From assembly GCA_017506865.1 (NCBI GenBank), contig JAFCMP010000179.1, positions 868,001-932,000 on the forward strand: DNA of 64,000 nucleotides, given 5' to 3'. The position numbers and the translations under genes are program-made. The notes under the pieces are model-generated. The model saw only the letters and a program-made list of their open reading frames with translations. It was not told where the DNA came from and made no database searches. Below are positions 53,600 through 64,000 of the stretch, in pieces; the stretch's first letter is position 1; every line of letters begins with the position of its first letter. The stretch is from Tribonema minus. Lineage: Eukaryota; Sar; Xanthophyceae; Tribonematales; Tribonemataceae.

Positions 53600-54290
53600 T
53601 TGAAGGGGGTCTGGACCGCCTTCCTCCTCTGCTGGCAACATGTTGCATGAATGTATTATTATTATAATAGTAGGAGTCGCAATGAGAGCCTTACTGCCAG
53701 TGTGCCAAGGCAGCGTGCACCATGGTCCCTGGGTATTCAACAATTTTGAAAGCCGATGCTCCTTGGCAAAGGTTTTGTGAAGGATACGCAGTGGAGGGCT
53801 GGCAGCCTTGAGGGTACATTACAGCCCACTCTCCACCACAGGTACATGCGTACTCTGGCCGTGTCATGACACACATGGCAGAATCCAGGGGGGGGGGGGG
53901 TACATGGAGGAGGACGTAGGGGAGGATCCCGAGATGCCATTTGGCGGCGGCGGCGTTTGAGTGGTTGTTGTTGAGACACTTTCAGACTGTCACACGTTAT
54001 GTAGATCCCGTACAGCAAGCTTCAAGTTAGATGCCATTCATCTGGGCTTTTTCGCGCCCTGAGCGAGAATTAATAAAAAGTACATGCTACGCTTGCTGCC
54101 ATGCTGCCGCAACACCCACAACCCTCCGTTGCTAGGCCCCCACCTCTGCCACAAATACCACAACCACTGCTGGCAGAAAGCAGCCTGCTGCCTGCACTGG
54201 CGCCTGTGGGCAACCGAGCACCGCCACCGCCCCTTGTTGTCGTGATCCCCCCCCGCCCCCCCCCCCCCGGTCCCCCGTCACACCACCTAG
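53600..54290 (+). repeat. Dispersed repeat R4, copy 3
   Basis: It is homologous to 47930-48435 and interrupted by the SINE-like insert at 53850-54079. The poly-C run at 54248-54270 ends the shared part. Confidence 0.7.
53850..54079 (+). mobile_element. SINE-like repeat, copy 3, with an 8-bp target duplication
   Basis: The 3' 143 bp match the other two copies. GTACATGC flanks both sides (53842-53849 and 54080-54087). The related repeat at 48150-48190 lacks this insert, which gives an empty-site comparison. Confidence 0.65.
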
Positions 54291-54292
54291 TC

Positions 54293-54439
54293 TACTCTTC
54301 CCCAGCACCCTCCATCCAGGGGTACTCAGGAATGATATCCTCCATGCCCCAGGCAATTAACACACCACGCATGCCCATGTTGGTTGCGCTGCTGCGGTCG
54401 CGGTTGACGACCACCAGCCCCTGCCCCCCGTGCACGGCT
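54293..54439 (-). pseudogene. Possible Fanzor/TnpB-type C-terminal remnant
   Basis: The minus strand reads AVHGGQGLVVVNRDRSSATN, then MGMRGVLIAWGMEDIIPEYP and WMEGAGEE with a stop. The NRDRSSATN part resembles the last RuvC motif (RD-x-x-A-x-N) seen near the C-terminus of eukaryotic Fanzor and prokaryotic TnpB proteins, usually after a zinc ribbon. No zinc ribbon or upstream catalytic motif was found, so this is a fragment or a chance match. It lies next to repeat R4. Confidence 0.3.
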
Positions 54440-54442
54440 TAA

Positions 54443-55924
54443 GAATTCCTGAATCATTGTGCAGCTGTGGTGCGGCAGGTTGACGTCAGCTAGCGTTGCA
54501 TGCATGATCCTGTGGTGCAGTGCGCGCAACTAGTTGTGCTGGCGGCAGCTCTCGACAACTTGAAGGCATTGCTGAGCAGCAACGGTGCAGCACATCACCT
54601 GCATCGCGTGAGCTGCGATCGCCGCCCGACTGCTGCCGGTGGGCTTTGGACAACACTGTTAGCACCACTGAGTGACCGCGGTGCTGCAGCTGGTGATACG
54701 GCTTGGGGGTAGATTGAGGACCAGTTATACCTCATAGTGAGGCCAGGTCATAGTCAGACCTGGCTGGTCATCTTAGACCTGAAATAGGTGCCTAGAGCTG
54801 CACATGACCCCAGTTGGATTAGGTGCAAGTAGCTCAGGTCACATGCCAAAGGGCACATCAGTATAGTGTGCACAGCTTCAGACTCTCGAACCTCTGCTGC
54901 AGCAGCAGCAAGTAGCAGACAACAGCTGTACCAAAACATCCAGGCCCCAAGCCTCCTTCTCTCCGCATCGACAATAAGACATCCCCCGGTGAGCCTTGCG
55001 TTCGCATCATTCACACATCAATTTGTTCTCTGTCTCCATGTTTTGCTCTTCCAGCTTGCTAGCTTGCATTTATGACAGCATCACATGGTAGCCTGTTTCA
55101 CTGGCGTCGCAGCACCACTGCACGCCCCTTTTTCCGCCAACGGCGACGTTGGCAACACTGCGCGCACTGCGCACACTGCGCACTCCACTTCAACTGCTTT
55201 TCAGCTCCAACTTCAATCGGTTGGCCCACCCAAGCTCCTTTTAATCTGTGACAGGCCTGTGCAACATTGAGGAGGGAGGACAGCCACTAGCTTCGAGCTC
55301 ATGTCTGCGATGCAATGTCTGCAATGCCAGCAGTCACGAACAGCTCTCATTGACAAGCTAAACAGCGACACTCTCTACCTCGCCACGCAGTCAAACATCA
55401 CTTCAGCACCAGCACAGCCTGAGTAATACTATGCCATACAGTATGAGGCTTCTCCATCTGGCCTGCCAGTGCCCAATGGTATATTGGTCAACCTTGCTCA
55501 ATTGCCAGAGCTGCAGCGTAGTGAGACTCGCCAGACCCAGGTGTTTGGTGATAAAATCCCTATGGACCCCGACATTATCATTGCACACGATACTTCACAA
55601 TTAGCACTTCACTGACTTTGAAAATCGCTGAAGGGGCAGAAACAGCTGTACTTCGAAGTATAAACTATGCAGAAGCATGCAAGATATGCAGCGTTTCTGC
55701 TGTGGCACCGCATGTAATCACAGTGTCTCTGCAAGCTCCACTCAAACTTTGAAGCAAGGAATGCTTCTGTAGGCTCAGCCAGGCCAGTTGCAGCAAGTGG
55801 GCCTCCAGGAGGACTTCGTCTGCTGTGGTCCCAATCTCACAGATTGGCAAGATGATCAAAGCCCCCACTGCTGTTCCTAGAAATTCGGGTTGCAGCCAGA
55901 TACGTCAAATGGCTTAAGATTTGC
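54443..55924. other. No gene identified
   Basis: Short frames only. A two-sided word GACCAGTTATACCTCATAGT/GCCAGGTCATAGTCAGACC lies near 54720. TGTACTTCGAAGTATA lies at 55649. Confidence 0.4.
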
Positions 55925-57128
55925 TGTGATGACACCATTTACAGCACAGCGGGAAGTGCAGCCCTGATCAGCTGATTGACCCTTATAGCTGCTATCCCCT
56001 TATGCGCCGCTTGACTTGAAGCCGGCGTGAAGTCGCCCTGCTCGTGCGCCTCATAATGATCCTTCGCTGCCATATCATCATGGCAACAATGAGGCGTTGG
56101 CATCACTGCCAATCAGGCAGCACACACAATTGCAGACGATGACGCAGCCTCACACAAACGCAGAATGCAACGCACAATAAAAGCGCTTCTGTGCAGGATA
56201 TACGGCCTGTGTCTCATGGACATCTCCGGAAATGCAGCAGCTGCTTGCTGCAAATACTTGAGTGCAGGCTGCATACACCATAGGTCACCACGGTGCCTGT
56301 CTGATGTCACGTAGCTGCGCGTGCAATGCAGACTGGCGGGATGCTGGTGCCTTGTGACACTCGGAGCATGATAATCATAATGTTTAACTACAACTTTAGT
56401 GGCACATGCACGAGGAAGTCGGTCAGTCTTTCTTGTCAGCCATGTCTGACTCGTTTGTACTCCGCAAGCTTTCGGCATAGAACAGACCAGCGATTGACGC
56501 CGGTACAAAAGACCAGGCCCACTGTCCTATCCCGCATATTCGCCGGAAGGCGTCCTCACGCGCAAGGGCTGTGGTAGAAAGGAGATGAGGCTTGTGGTGA
56601 GTCTGATTCTGAGTCTGAATCTGAGTCTCAGTCATTGTCGGTAGTGATGCCACTCTGTACATACTGACGGACAGTAAACATTGAGACATGTCCAGTGCAA
56701 CAGTGGGAATGACTGTTGTTCAGCATATGGCACTTGCGGGCAGCAACGGTTCCAACTGTTGCCACTATGAATTCTCGGTGAGTTTCATCATTGCGCTCCC
56801 ACGGTAGCCATACTGCTGTACTGCCCATAGTGATGATGGTTGGTGCGCCGTTTTGCGCGAACAGCTAACCCGGGCTCTATCAAGGAGATGCAGACAGATT
56901 AATTCTTACAAGTTGATAACCGTGCATGCTGATGCAGCAGAAGCTGAATCGCTGCTGACAATGTTCCACAACTATAAATGAAGCAAATGTAATCGTTCAT
57001 CTTGTTGTGATGAGTCTGTCAACGTTGCACGTGCTACTTCTCAAGGAAGGTCTGGCGTGGATGCCCAGCTACATAAGCTGCGGCGCATTGGCCATGCACG
57101 CTGAGTAATGTTTTAAGGCATAGAGTAC

Positions 57129-57148
57129 GTATGGACTTGTATTTATAA
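57129..57148 (-). mobile_element. 20-bp LINE 3'-end insertion with a 5-bp target duplication
   Basis: GTATGGACTTGTATTTATAA, identical to the 3' end of the 50565 element, sits between two AGTAC copies. Copy A at about 49272 (GCATAAAGAACAGTTACG) shows the uninterrupted site. It seems to be an extremely short retrotransposition product. Confidence 0.6.
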
Positions 57149-58300
57149 AGTACACTTACGATAAATGTTGATGTATGCTCCCCTCTTTCAGCGCCTGCTG
57201 CTGCTGCTGTGAGTCAAAAATGATTGTATGATGAAATCCCAATGAATACTGTTACTAAAAGATTAAGTTCCGTCATAGCTTGATGATTAGGCCAACCGGG
57301 CAAAGATCAAGCATCGTCAAAACAAGCACTCGGACACTGAATTCAGATGATGCAAAAACAAGCACCGGGCCTCCGCAGGACAGGGCCTCAAACCACCCCG
57401 AAGGAGCAGTTGATTGCCATCCACATCAACAACATTGTGTGTGAAGATCAAGTACGGCTATGTGCTTGATGATTAGGCCCACCTGACACATGATAATCAT
57501 CGTCAAAGTGAGCACTCAGACTCTGAATTGAGATCAGGCAATAAAACCCCAGGCCTAATAAAAGCCTCAAAATCGCCTCCAAGTAAGCAGTTGATGGCCA
57601 TCCATGAGACCTGCAACCGCCGTGGTTGTGCCGTCGTGTCGTCAATCTGTTTCATGAGGTAAAAGTTGTCGGAAACGACGACTCAGCTAGAGCTCCAAGA
57701 CTAGATGCCAAGCCAGGTAGCAAGGCAGCAGGGAGGAAGAGAGACTCCGGCTGGAGGACCGTGCTAAGGCGAAGTGAATATTGAGTGTAATGTCGAGGTC
57801 GTGAATAGAGCTGGCACGATAGAGCCAGCTATGTAGTGAGCAGTCCAAGCGACGAGTCTTATGCATGGCACGAGTAGGTGCGCCCTGCTCGTGCAACCTG
57901 CTCAAGTAAGGGCCAGCTAAGCCAGTCACGCCCCTGCAGTCACATGTCCTTTGCAGTTACACGACTCTGCAGTTACATGAGAGCATGATATTCCAACAAA
58001 AGTTTGGGCTGTGAAGTTGGCTTTAGCAAGAGTACGCACGAGTCACAAATGGAAGGCCGATTTTGTCATGGGTGGCTGCAGCAGCAGCCGCAACGAGACA
58101 TTGCATCAATACAACGACACTCGCAAGCATGGCACTTAAGATCTTCTTGCCTGCTGTGGTGGGGTGCGTCATGTGCTTGACCATGTTAGCACACAGTAGG
58201 GCCAAGCTAAAATAAGTTTGAGCCAAACAAGCATGCCACCAGGCCTAATTGAGAACGCCAGAAAGAAATACTTCTGAAAAAGTTGAGATTGGTGCCTGGG

Positions 58301-58364
58301 ACACCCCTCTAACTCTGGCCCGACCTATTCCTGGCCCGGTCAGCCGGGCCAGAATCAGGGGTGT
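58301..58364. mobile_element. Small inverted-repeat element (64 bp)
   Basis: The ends ACACCCCT...CTCTGGCCCG and their near-inverse enclose a short loop. Copy A (about 50110-50145) keeps only a decayed left half, so the element predates the duplication. Confidence 0.4.
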
Positions 58365-60445
58365 ACCTTAAGCACATGACGGTTTATACACAGAGTGTGC
58401 TGCTTTACCTTGCACGTCATCACGCTGGAGTCTGTCGATGACGCTCAGTAGCCGCATGACCAGCACCGAAGGCAAGCCCTCGAAGCAAGGCGATGCGGTG
58501 TCCAACCGCAGCGCAGCTTCCCAGGTCTCCACTCCATTGGCCGCCAGAAATGCGAGGTAGAAGAGCACGAGGTCTGGCGGCAAATCGCTGCTAGCTACGC
58601 CGATCATCAGCTTGTCACTTGTCACTTGCGGCACAATTTGCAGTGCTTTTAGTTTACCTGAAGGCAAGGTCGGTTAGCGATAAGAAGCAGCGCCTAGTGA
58701 GTGTCGTGACAGCTGGTGCGTTGTTATCTGACGAAAACGGTGTGTATCAGCTCTACGTGTTCCATCAATACAGAACGCCTGCAATGGCGCAAGAGGTGGT
58801 TGCATGCAATGGGCACTCTGTGCACAGCAAAGCGTAACTGCTTGTACATTGAAGCACGAGCACGTCACTACATGAGGAGCTTATACATTGCAATCTTGCA
58901 TTACTTATGACAAGATGATGCTGTGTTTACAAGTGGTTACTCCGCATGCAGCACGGAGACCAAAGCTCTGTAAACAACATCGATATGCCTTTGTGTCATT
59001 AGCATCAGGAGTTGAATTGCTTGGAGGTAAGGACCAGGAGCTCATAGCAGCCCAAGATGCTGGAAGGAAGGTCAAAAGTCAACAACGTGCATTTGATGGT
59101 CAGTGGCGCACACTTTGATTGTGAAACCAATATCAGTACTTTTGGCCTACCAGGAAACAAATAAGATTTGAAGTGCGCCTTGTCTGACCCCCAAGCGCTT
59201 TCTTACATAGCTTGAATTGCACAGAACACGTTCATGTTGGAGACACTAAAGCTGTCGCGGAGAATGGAAAGGCAAAGCACGGCAGAAGCTGTCTTGCTCT
59301 AAGAGCAACTAGGCTCATTCAAATACGAACGTGTTGTTGCCGTGAAGTGCTCTCTCGCCCTGCCTGTCTGCGTTGAGCCGCTTAGCACAGCTCACCTTGT
59401 GCTTCCAGCTCCTGCTCCTCCTGCGTGAGAGCCACGTATGGTTTCAGAATCAAGCTCAGCTGCTGCCGCCATGCTATTTCGTATCGCCATTTGTTCTTCT
59501 GAAAAGGGAACACGGCAATCTCAAAGTTTTCCTGCGCCCGTGACAGCTCTGCTAATTGATGCTCGTACAGGCGGCGGTAGCGCCAGCGCAGGCCGAGCCG
59601 CCTCGACAAGGCAGTATCATCAAGTATCGCGGACTCCGATACACCGTCTCGCTCGTCCTCGTCCATGCACACTTCTGAACTTTCCACACACGAGAACTTG
59701 AGTTGAAGTCCTCTCTGGGCAGGATTTATTCTGCAGTCCGCGAAATTGATTCCTCATACAGGTTGCCTGTGAGATGACACAGGGAGTGCAATAGCTGGCG
59801 AACCTGTTAAGTAGGCTGGCGGCGGGGCCGTGCAGAATGCAGGCATCACAAGAATACGAGTGGCGAAACCTCCAAACACAGATGGATCACTCCCGCCAGC
59901 GCTGGAAAGCGACAGCTCCCACGCATAGACGTAGGTCACGACAGTCGCGCAGCGGCTGCTGCTGCTGAGTCATGACGCAGCAACAGCGAAGCGTCGGCCC
60001 ATCATGCACACGGCGATCCGAAGTGAGGCCCGGAGCCAGGGTGGTGAAAGCAAGAAGGCGCGTGTGTGCGCGGCGTGCAGCGGCAGTGCGCGGCGGCGCC
60101 GCAGCTCGGCGATGGCAGCAACGCTGGCACAGAGCTTGGCAACGGCGGTGGTATGCGCGCGGCCCGCGACGCAGCTCGGCTGCAACGACGACGAAGCGAC
60201 GGGCAGTCTGCAACTCTCAGCGGCACAATACCGCACGTTGTTTACAGCCAGCCATGTCGTCGCAGCAGCCGCAGGGGAGACAAGGGGCAGACAAACTTGC
60301 GGGCCGCACCATGTGGTGGTGCTGCGCACTACTAATGAGTGCCACAAGGGCTTCACCAGCTGCAGCGCACTGTGACCAGGAGATTACTCGCGCTGACCAA
60401 ATTTAACTTCAACAGTGGCGTGCCTTTGCTATCGCAACGACTTTG

Positions 60446-61700
60446 TGTGCACAGGGGTCACCACAATGTGTAGCATCAGTTTGCAAGTGATGTTGCATAT
60501 GTGTAGTAGTTGGCCGCCCTTTGCAGTACCCCTTTCAAATCAAGGGGCCCCGGGGATGACTCTGGTGACGCTAAATGTGCAGTTTTAACAAAAATTGTTT
60601 GTTGTTGCAATCAAATGATTTTGCTCAAAGAGTCGGACGGACCAGTATTGCAGGTCCTGGAAATTCAATCCGGAAGCGCGGCCATCGCAGTCGCCGCGTC
60701 ATTGACAGTGCACCAGTGCAGAGCACGCTTCACTTAGAACCAACTTCAACCTTCTTCAACTGCGATCGGCGGGGGGAGCGTCACTGATTGCCGTGTCTGC
60801 AAGATACATTTTCGTAACAGTAATCAGGTACTGACTGACTCGAGAGTCTTTCAACTGTTGCAATTGCTACTAGTATGGAAGACGCACACTCAGTCTGTCA
60901 CAGTCACTGTGGCACATGACATTGCGCTTGAGCTCCGGGGCATACTACTAGAGGGATTCCAGGTGCACCGTAGGCGCTCGAAGCTCCTGAGATCATGCGG
61001 CATACAGCATGCGTGAGCTCAATTGCTTCTATAATTTCGGCGACAATGTATATCATGTGGCGAGCGTTTCATGGGTCGCTGAGTCGGGCTTCAAAGCTTG
61101 GACGCCCTGAACTACACTGGCTAATGATAAAAGGGTGGGAGGAGGTATCTGGCGCGCAACGCAGTCTGAAACACAACTTGGGCCAATGCATAAAGTCAGC
61201 TTCAAGTTGACACTACTTAGTCACAATGATTGCATATCCAACAGAAACTCTAAATTGAAGATGATTTGCTGGTCTCAAGAAAAGTTGTACATTGGACTAT
61301 TTGCAACTGGATTTACTTCAACATCATGGAAAGTAAAGTTCATGTTCTTTTTTGAAGCTCTCGTATTGAGCATCATATCCTCGGACTGCAAAGAGGAAGA
61401 CCCCGAGGTGACTGTTGAGCGTGTGCAGCAGGGCGCATGCACTGTACTGCGTTGCGATCCGGCTGCACGCACTAAAACTGTCTGGCAGACATGTCTGCTG
61501 CTGTTCAACTGGTGACTGCTTGCCGAGGCCCGCAGTCACTCACTGCGCCGATTTTCAGTGCATGCCAAAAGGTATGCAGGTATGATGTGCATACCCTGCA
61601 CCATGCCTCAAAAAACGTGACATCGCCAGTAGTTGCTACGCAACATACACAAGTATTACTAAGCCTAGCCCCATGAACAACATAGTATGTCACCCCCGGG
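60446..61700. other. No gene confirmed; one open stretch of interest
   Basis: The plus frame at 61135-61515 (126 residues) contains FEALVLSIISSDCKEEDPEV and TVERVQQGACTVLRCDPAAR, more protein-like than its surroundings. No splice partners or family were recognised. Confidence 0.3.
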
Positions 61701-61789
61701 TGACACGCCTCTTTTACTAAGCTGTGCGCCGCATATACTTCGAAGTATATGACAAGCTGACATCAGGACGGAGTACTGTCAGTGTACAG

Positions 61790-63783
61790 TGTACTGCAAG
61801 TGGATCATGTGCAGCACGCACGCCTGCTGCAACCACAGTCAACAGCATCAGCATTGATTTTTGTGTAAAAATCGAGTATATTACGCGTATGGCATAGATC
61901 AGCGCCAAACTAAAATACTGCATGCGAGACATTTGTAAAGCGCGGCTGCACATGTGCGCCGGCGCCAGCCTCAACCGACTCTGAGGCCCTCACATGCACA
62001 ATTGTCACTGCTGAATACTTCGAAGTATATCATCTTGTTACCCCAATATTTTCAAGTTGCCACCAACATTCAAGTTGCCACCAAATTGAATGCTTCTGCC
62101 CATTTCTGCCACCATTATGGCTGCAACGCCAGAGTCACGAACTGCAAGGTGTGCTGATCACGTCTGCCAGGGCGATTGCACGAGCCCGTTTGCAGATATC
62201 AGAATCAGGAAAATGTTCACACCCGCCACCGATAGGGCGAGCATGAGGTGGTCAAGCCGGAACTTGTCCCAGAAGCGAAGCAGCGGCAGTCCCAGCCAGA
62301 GCAGCGCGCCGGTGCTGATCACGTCTGCTGTGATCTGCACTCACAATGGTGAAGCAACGAACACGATGTGTTGAAGCAACGAAGACGGAGTGAAGGTTTA
62401 GTTAAACATGTTCTGCGATCTGCATTCGCAATGTGGAAGCAATGGAGGCGAAACGGGGGTTTAGTTAACGAAGTAAGTGAAGTTTCAGTCCCAGCCAGAG
62501 CAGCGCGCCGGTGCTGATCACGTCTGCTGTGATCTGCATTCGCAATGATGAAGCAGTGAGGGCGAAGCGGGGGTTCCGTGAACGCAGTGAAGTGTGCTGT
62601 GATCTGCATTTGCAATGGTCAAGCAATGAAGGCAGAGTGGAGGTTCCGTTAACGAAGTGCTGTGATCTGCATTCGCAATGTGGAAGCAATGAAGGCAGAG
62701 CGGAGGTTCCATTTGTTGATGACGTTGATGCACCCTCTTTGTACTTGTGCAAGAAGACATCCAGATCACTGAGTGGGCATTATGTTGATCCTCTGAGTCT
62801 ATATACGCCCCACACCAAGGTGTTGTGCAAATTAATCGTGTGAGCAGTAATCAGTACTAATTTGCGCAGTAGGTCGCTTGCGTAGATGTTTATGGGAATG
62901 TGTGGTGGCCTGCGAGAAGAATGCACACATGACCCTAACCCTAACCCTAACCCTAACCCTAACCCTGAATCGGTTTCAGCTGCTTGCACGCGCAAAAAGA
63001 AATGGCCATTCTCAGAGACGTGACAACATCAGTAGTACTCCCGCGGCAGCATCCTGCCCAGAGACAGGCCTCATCATGATCTGCTGATCACCTGCGGGCA
63101 ACATGAGGAGGCAAGCACCTGAAACACTTTCTATTCATGCGTGCTCTTGGCGTGCGAAAAATCCCAATGATATGTTCGGGCTTGGGTGCAGCAAGTCACG
63201 CGTGTCATTGGCCTTTTCTCTCACGTCATCAGCGCCGCAAGCTGATGCTGCGGTGGCGCCATTGTCAGGCTTGCACAGCCCTCGTGGCAAATGCTCGAAA
63301 GAAAGTGGCTGGTCACATGATGTGAAATTACGGCTTAAGGGGGAAAGGTAGGGTTTAAGCTGAGCTTGAATTAAACACCCAGCCTGGGTTAGAATTACTG
63401 AGTCCTAAACCTAAGCGGTCACAGCAGCAGCGATTCATTATCATTTGTCAACCTGTTGTACAGTAGTGTTGGTGCTTGCAATCAATACATGCGTCTGCGT
63501 TGTATCGTCAACACGGCAGCTGCCACTCCAGTCTAATACCTGTGTGATACCAGTCCTAGCCCTACACGTTGCCTCGACAGTCACTACTAGGGGTGCATAC
63601 ATACATACATACATACATGCATACACACATACATACATACATACATACACACATACATATATACATACATACATACGTATATACATACATACCTCAACAA
63701 CCCACTGCACCGCGGCTTGCATGTAGATGGCGGATCGCTCTGGTAGGGCTGTGACCTTAAACACCGGGTTTCCACCAAACGAC
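61790..63783 (-). CDS. Gene C: membrane-protein exons continuing beyond the window
   Basis: Three likely exons: 63783-63691 (LSFGGNPVFKVTALPERSAI, then GTATGT); about 62327-62170 (ADVISTGALLWLGLPLLRFW, then LMLALSVAGVNIFLILISAN and a phase-2 GTGATC donor); and from about 61917 (LALIYAIRVIYSIFTQKSML, MLLTVVAAGVRAAHDPL) after a TATTTTAG acceptor in matching phase. The middle exon holds two hydrophobic helices, and the third exon one or two. A polytopic membrane protein, perhaps a transporter, is likely, but the family is not recognised. An exon between the first two is probably missing, since their phases do not fit. The third exon resembles the membrane exon of copies A and B. Confidence 0.5.
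62310..62720 (-). repeat. Acceptor-edge copies of the gene C middle exon
   Basis: The minus-strand word CGAATGCAGATCACAGCAGA, with variants, recurs at about 62340, 62540, 62610 and 62680. The copy at 62485-62540 also keeps 45 bases of the exon (ADVISTGALLWLGL). Units of 65-200 bp share GGTTCCGTTAACGAAG words. Confidence 0.75.
62930..62968 (-). repeat. Interstitial CCCTAA tract
   Basis: Six clean CCCTAA units lie in a row, the most regular tract in the right half of the window. Like other tracts, it lies inside a likely intron, between gene C exons. Confidence 0.85.
63598..63692. repeat. CATA/TATG microsatellite next to a gene C donor
   Basis: About 95 bases of (CATA)n run directly into the GTATGTATG donor of the exon at 63783-63691. 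The donor motif itself is a unit of the microsatellite, suggesting that slippage began at the splice site. Similar GTATGTATG donors occur at gene N exons 3 and 8. Confidence 0.75.
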
Positions 63784-63825
63784 AGCTGCATGGAAGCACG
63801 GCAACAAGCGAGGACACAATCAAAA

Positions 63826-64000
63826 ACGAATCAAAAAGATCGTTGAGCTCTAGGTGACAAGGGATGGTTAGCCGCAAGTGCCTTCCACCAATAACCGTGG
63901 TCGCCGCTGCTGCAGTCATTGGCCACCGGTCAAACAGTGCCACCATAACCACAGTAGACAAAAAGACTTCTGTGTGCAAGCTTTTTAGTGTTCGAGGCAA
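63826..64000 (+). repeat. Dispersed repeat R3, copy 3, cut by the window end
   Basis: It matches 19157-19330 closely, including the AGGTGACAAGGGATGGTTAG and CCAATAACCGTGGTCGCCG words. The reverse frame, MVALFDRWPMTAAAATTVIG, is better kept than in the other copies, so the family once coded for protein. Confidence 0.75.

Larger units (their letters stand above)
56423..59687 (-). pseudogene. Membrane-protein-like gene, copy B (possible frameshift in the membrane exon)
   Basis: First exon 59687-59396: MESSEVCMDEDERDGVSES, then RRLGLRWRYRRLYEHQLAEL and EIAWRQQLSLILKPYVALTQ, ending in phase 1. Second exon 58657-58409 (83 codons, phase 1 to 1): GVASSDLPPDLVLFYLAFLA, ETWEAALRLDTASPCFEG. The membrane segment near 58210-58030 (MVKHMTHPTTAGKKILSAML) follows a TTTTAG acceptor but is out of phase with exon 2; it is one base shorter than copy A there (CTACTG for CTATCTG). 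Last exon 56568-56423 ends LRSTNESDMADKKD and a stop. Either an unseen exon restores phase or the gene is broken. The function is unknown; several hydrophobic helices suggest a membrane protein. Confidence 0.5.
55925..60445. repeat. Segmental duplication, copy B
   Basis: This is the partner of 48470-53560 in the same orientation. Copy B has its own extra sequence at about 56600-57000, a second copy of an exon-like block (57250-57450 against 57470-57640), and extra sequence at 57665-58020. Confidence 0.85.

Noticed and set aside
60002..60406. Frames on both strands in the GC-rich divergent part of copy B
   Set aside because: The matching region of copy A is not conserved in either frame over its length, so coding is doubtful.

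Overview
This is a eukaryotic nuclear window. It has split genes with GT-AG introns, long introns packed with tandem repeats, many interstitial TTAGGG/CCCTAA tracts, and proteins with Q, A, G and S runs and KR-rich nuclear signals. My best guess is a green alga of the Chlamydomonadales type in which TTAGGG telomeres occur. That is inference from repeat type and protein style only, and no rRNA or organelle marker is present to fix it.

Layout. 1-9.4 kb: no convincing complete gene; TTAGGG tracts, tandem duplications, a 167-bp tandem array, a CAG-rich block and a LINE fragment. 9.4-31.0 kb, minus strand: one large gene ('gene N') that I assembled from 12 exons plus a possible 16-base microexon. 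All junctions are GT-AG, and the phases chain through if the microexon is used; the product is an unrecognised nuclear protein of about 673 residues. Its introns carry two hAT-type elements, a TA-flanked inverted-repeat element and a SINE-like repeat. 33.2-41.3 kb, plus strand: a complete seven-exon gene for an RNA exonuclease 4 (REXO4/Rex4) homologue of 473 residues with all DEDDh residues. It is divergent from gene N. 41.6-45.0 kb: a 3.4-kb element bounded by identical 275-bp direct repeats and a 4-bp target duplication, carrying a coiled-coil ORF. 45-48.4 kb: repeats, a palindromic mini-element and one orphan coiled-coil exon. 48.5-60.4 kb: a roughly 5-kb segmental duplication (copy A about 48.47-53.56 kb, copy B about 55.93-60.44 kb) with a minus-strand membrane-protein-like gene in each. 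Each copy appears broken in a different exon. Copy A also holds a 5'-truncated LINE and an 8-bp-TSD transposon that copy B lacks. 61.7-63.8 kb: exons of a further minus-strand membrane-protein gene running in from beyond the window.

The most unusual signal is systematic. In gene N, REXO4 and the 62-kb gene, many exon edges are accompanied by tandem, decaying copies of that exon edge together with its splice site. These copies make up much of the intron sequence. In REXO4 the exon carrying the catalytic D-E motif has seven downstream copies. The exon encoding the GIRATHLKGAD segment has four partial downstream copies, most of them preceded by TTAGGG arrays. This suggests introns here grow by repeated tandem duplication across exon-intron junctions, sometimes with telomere-type repeats at the joint.
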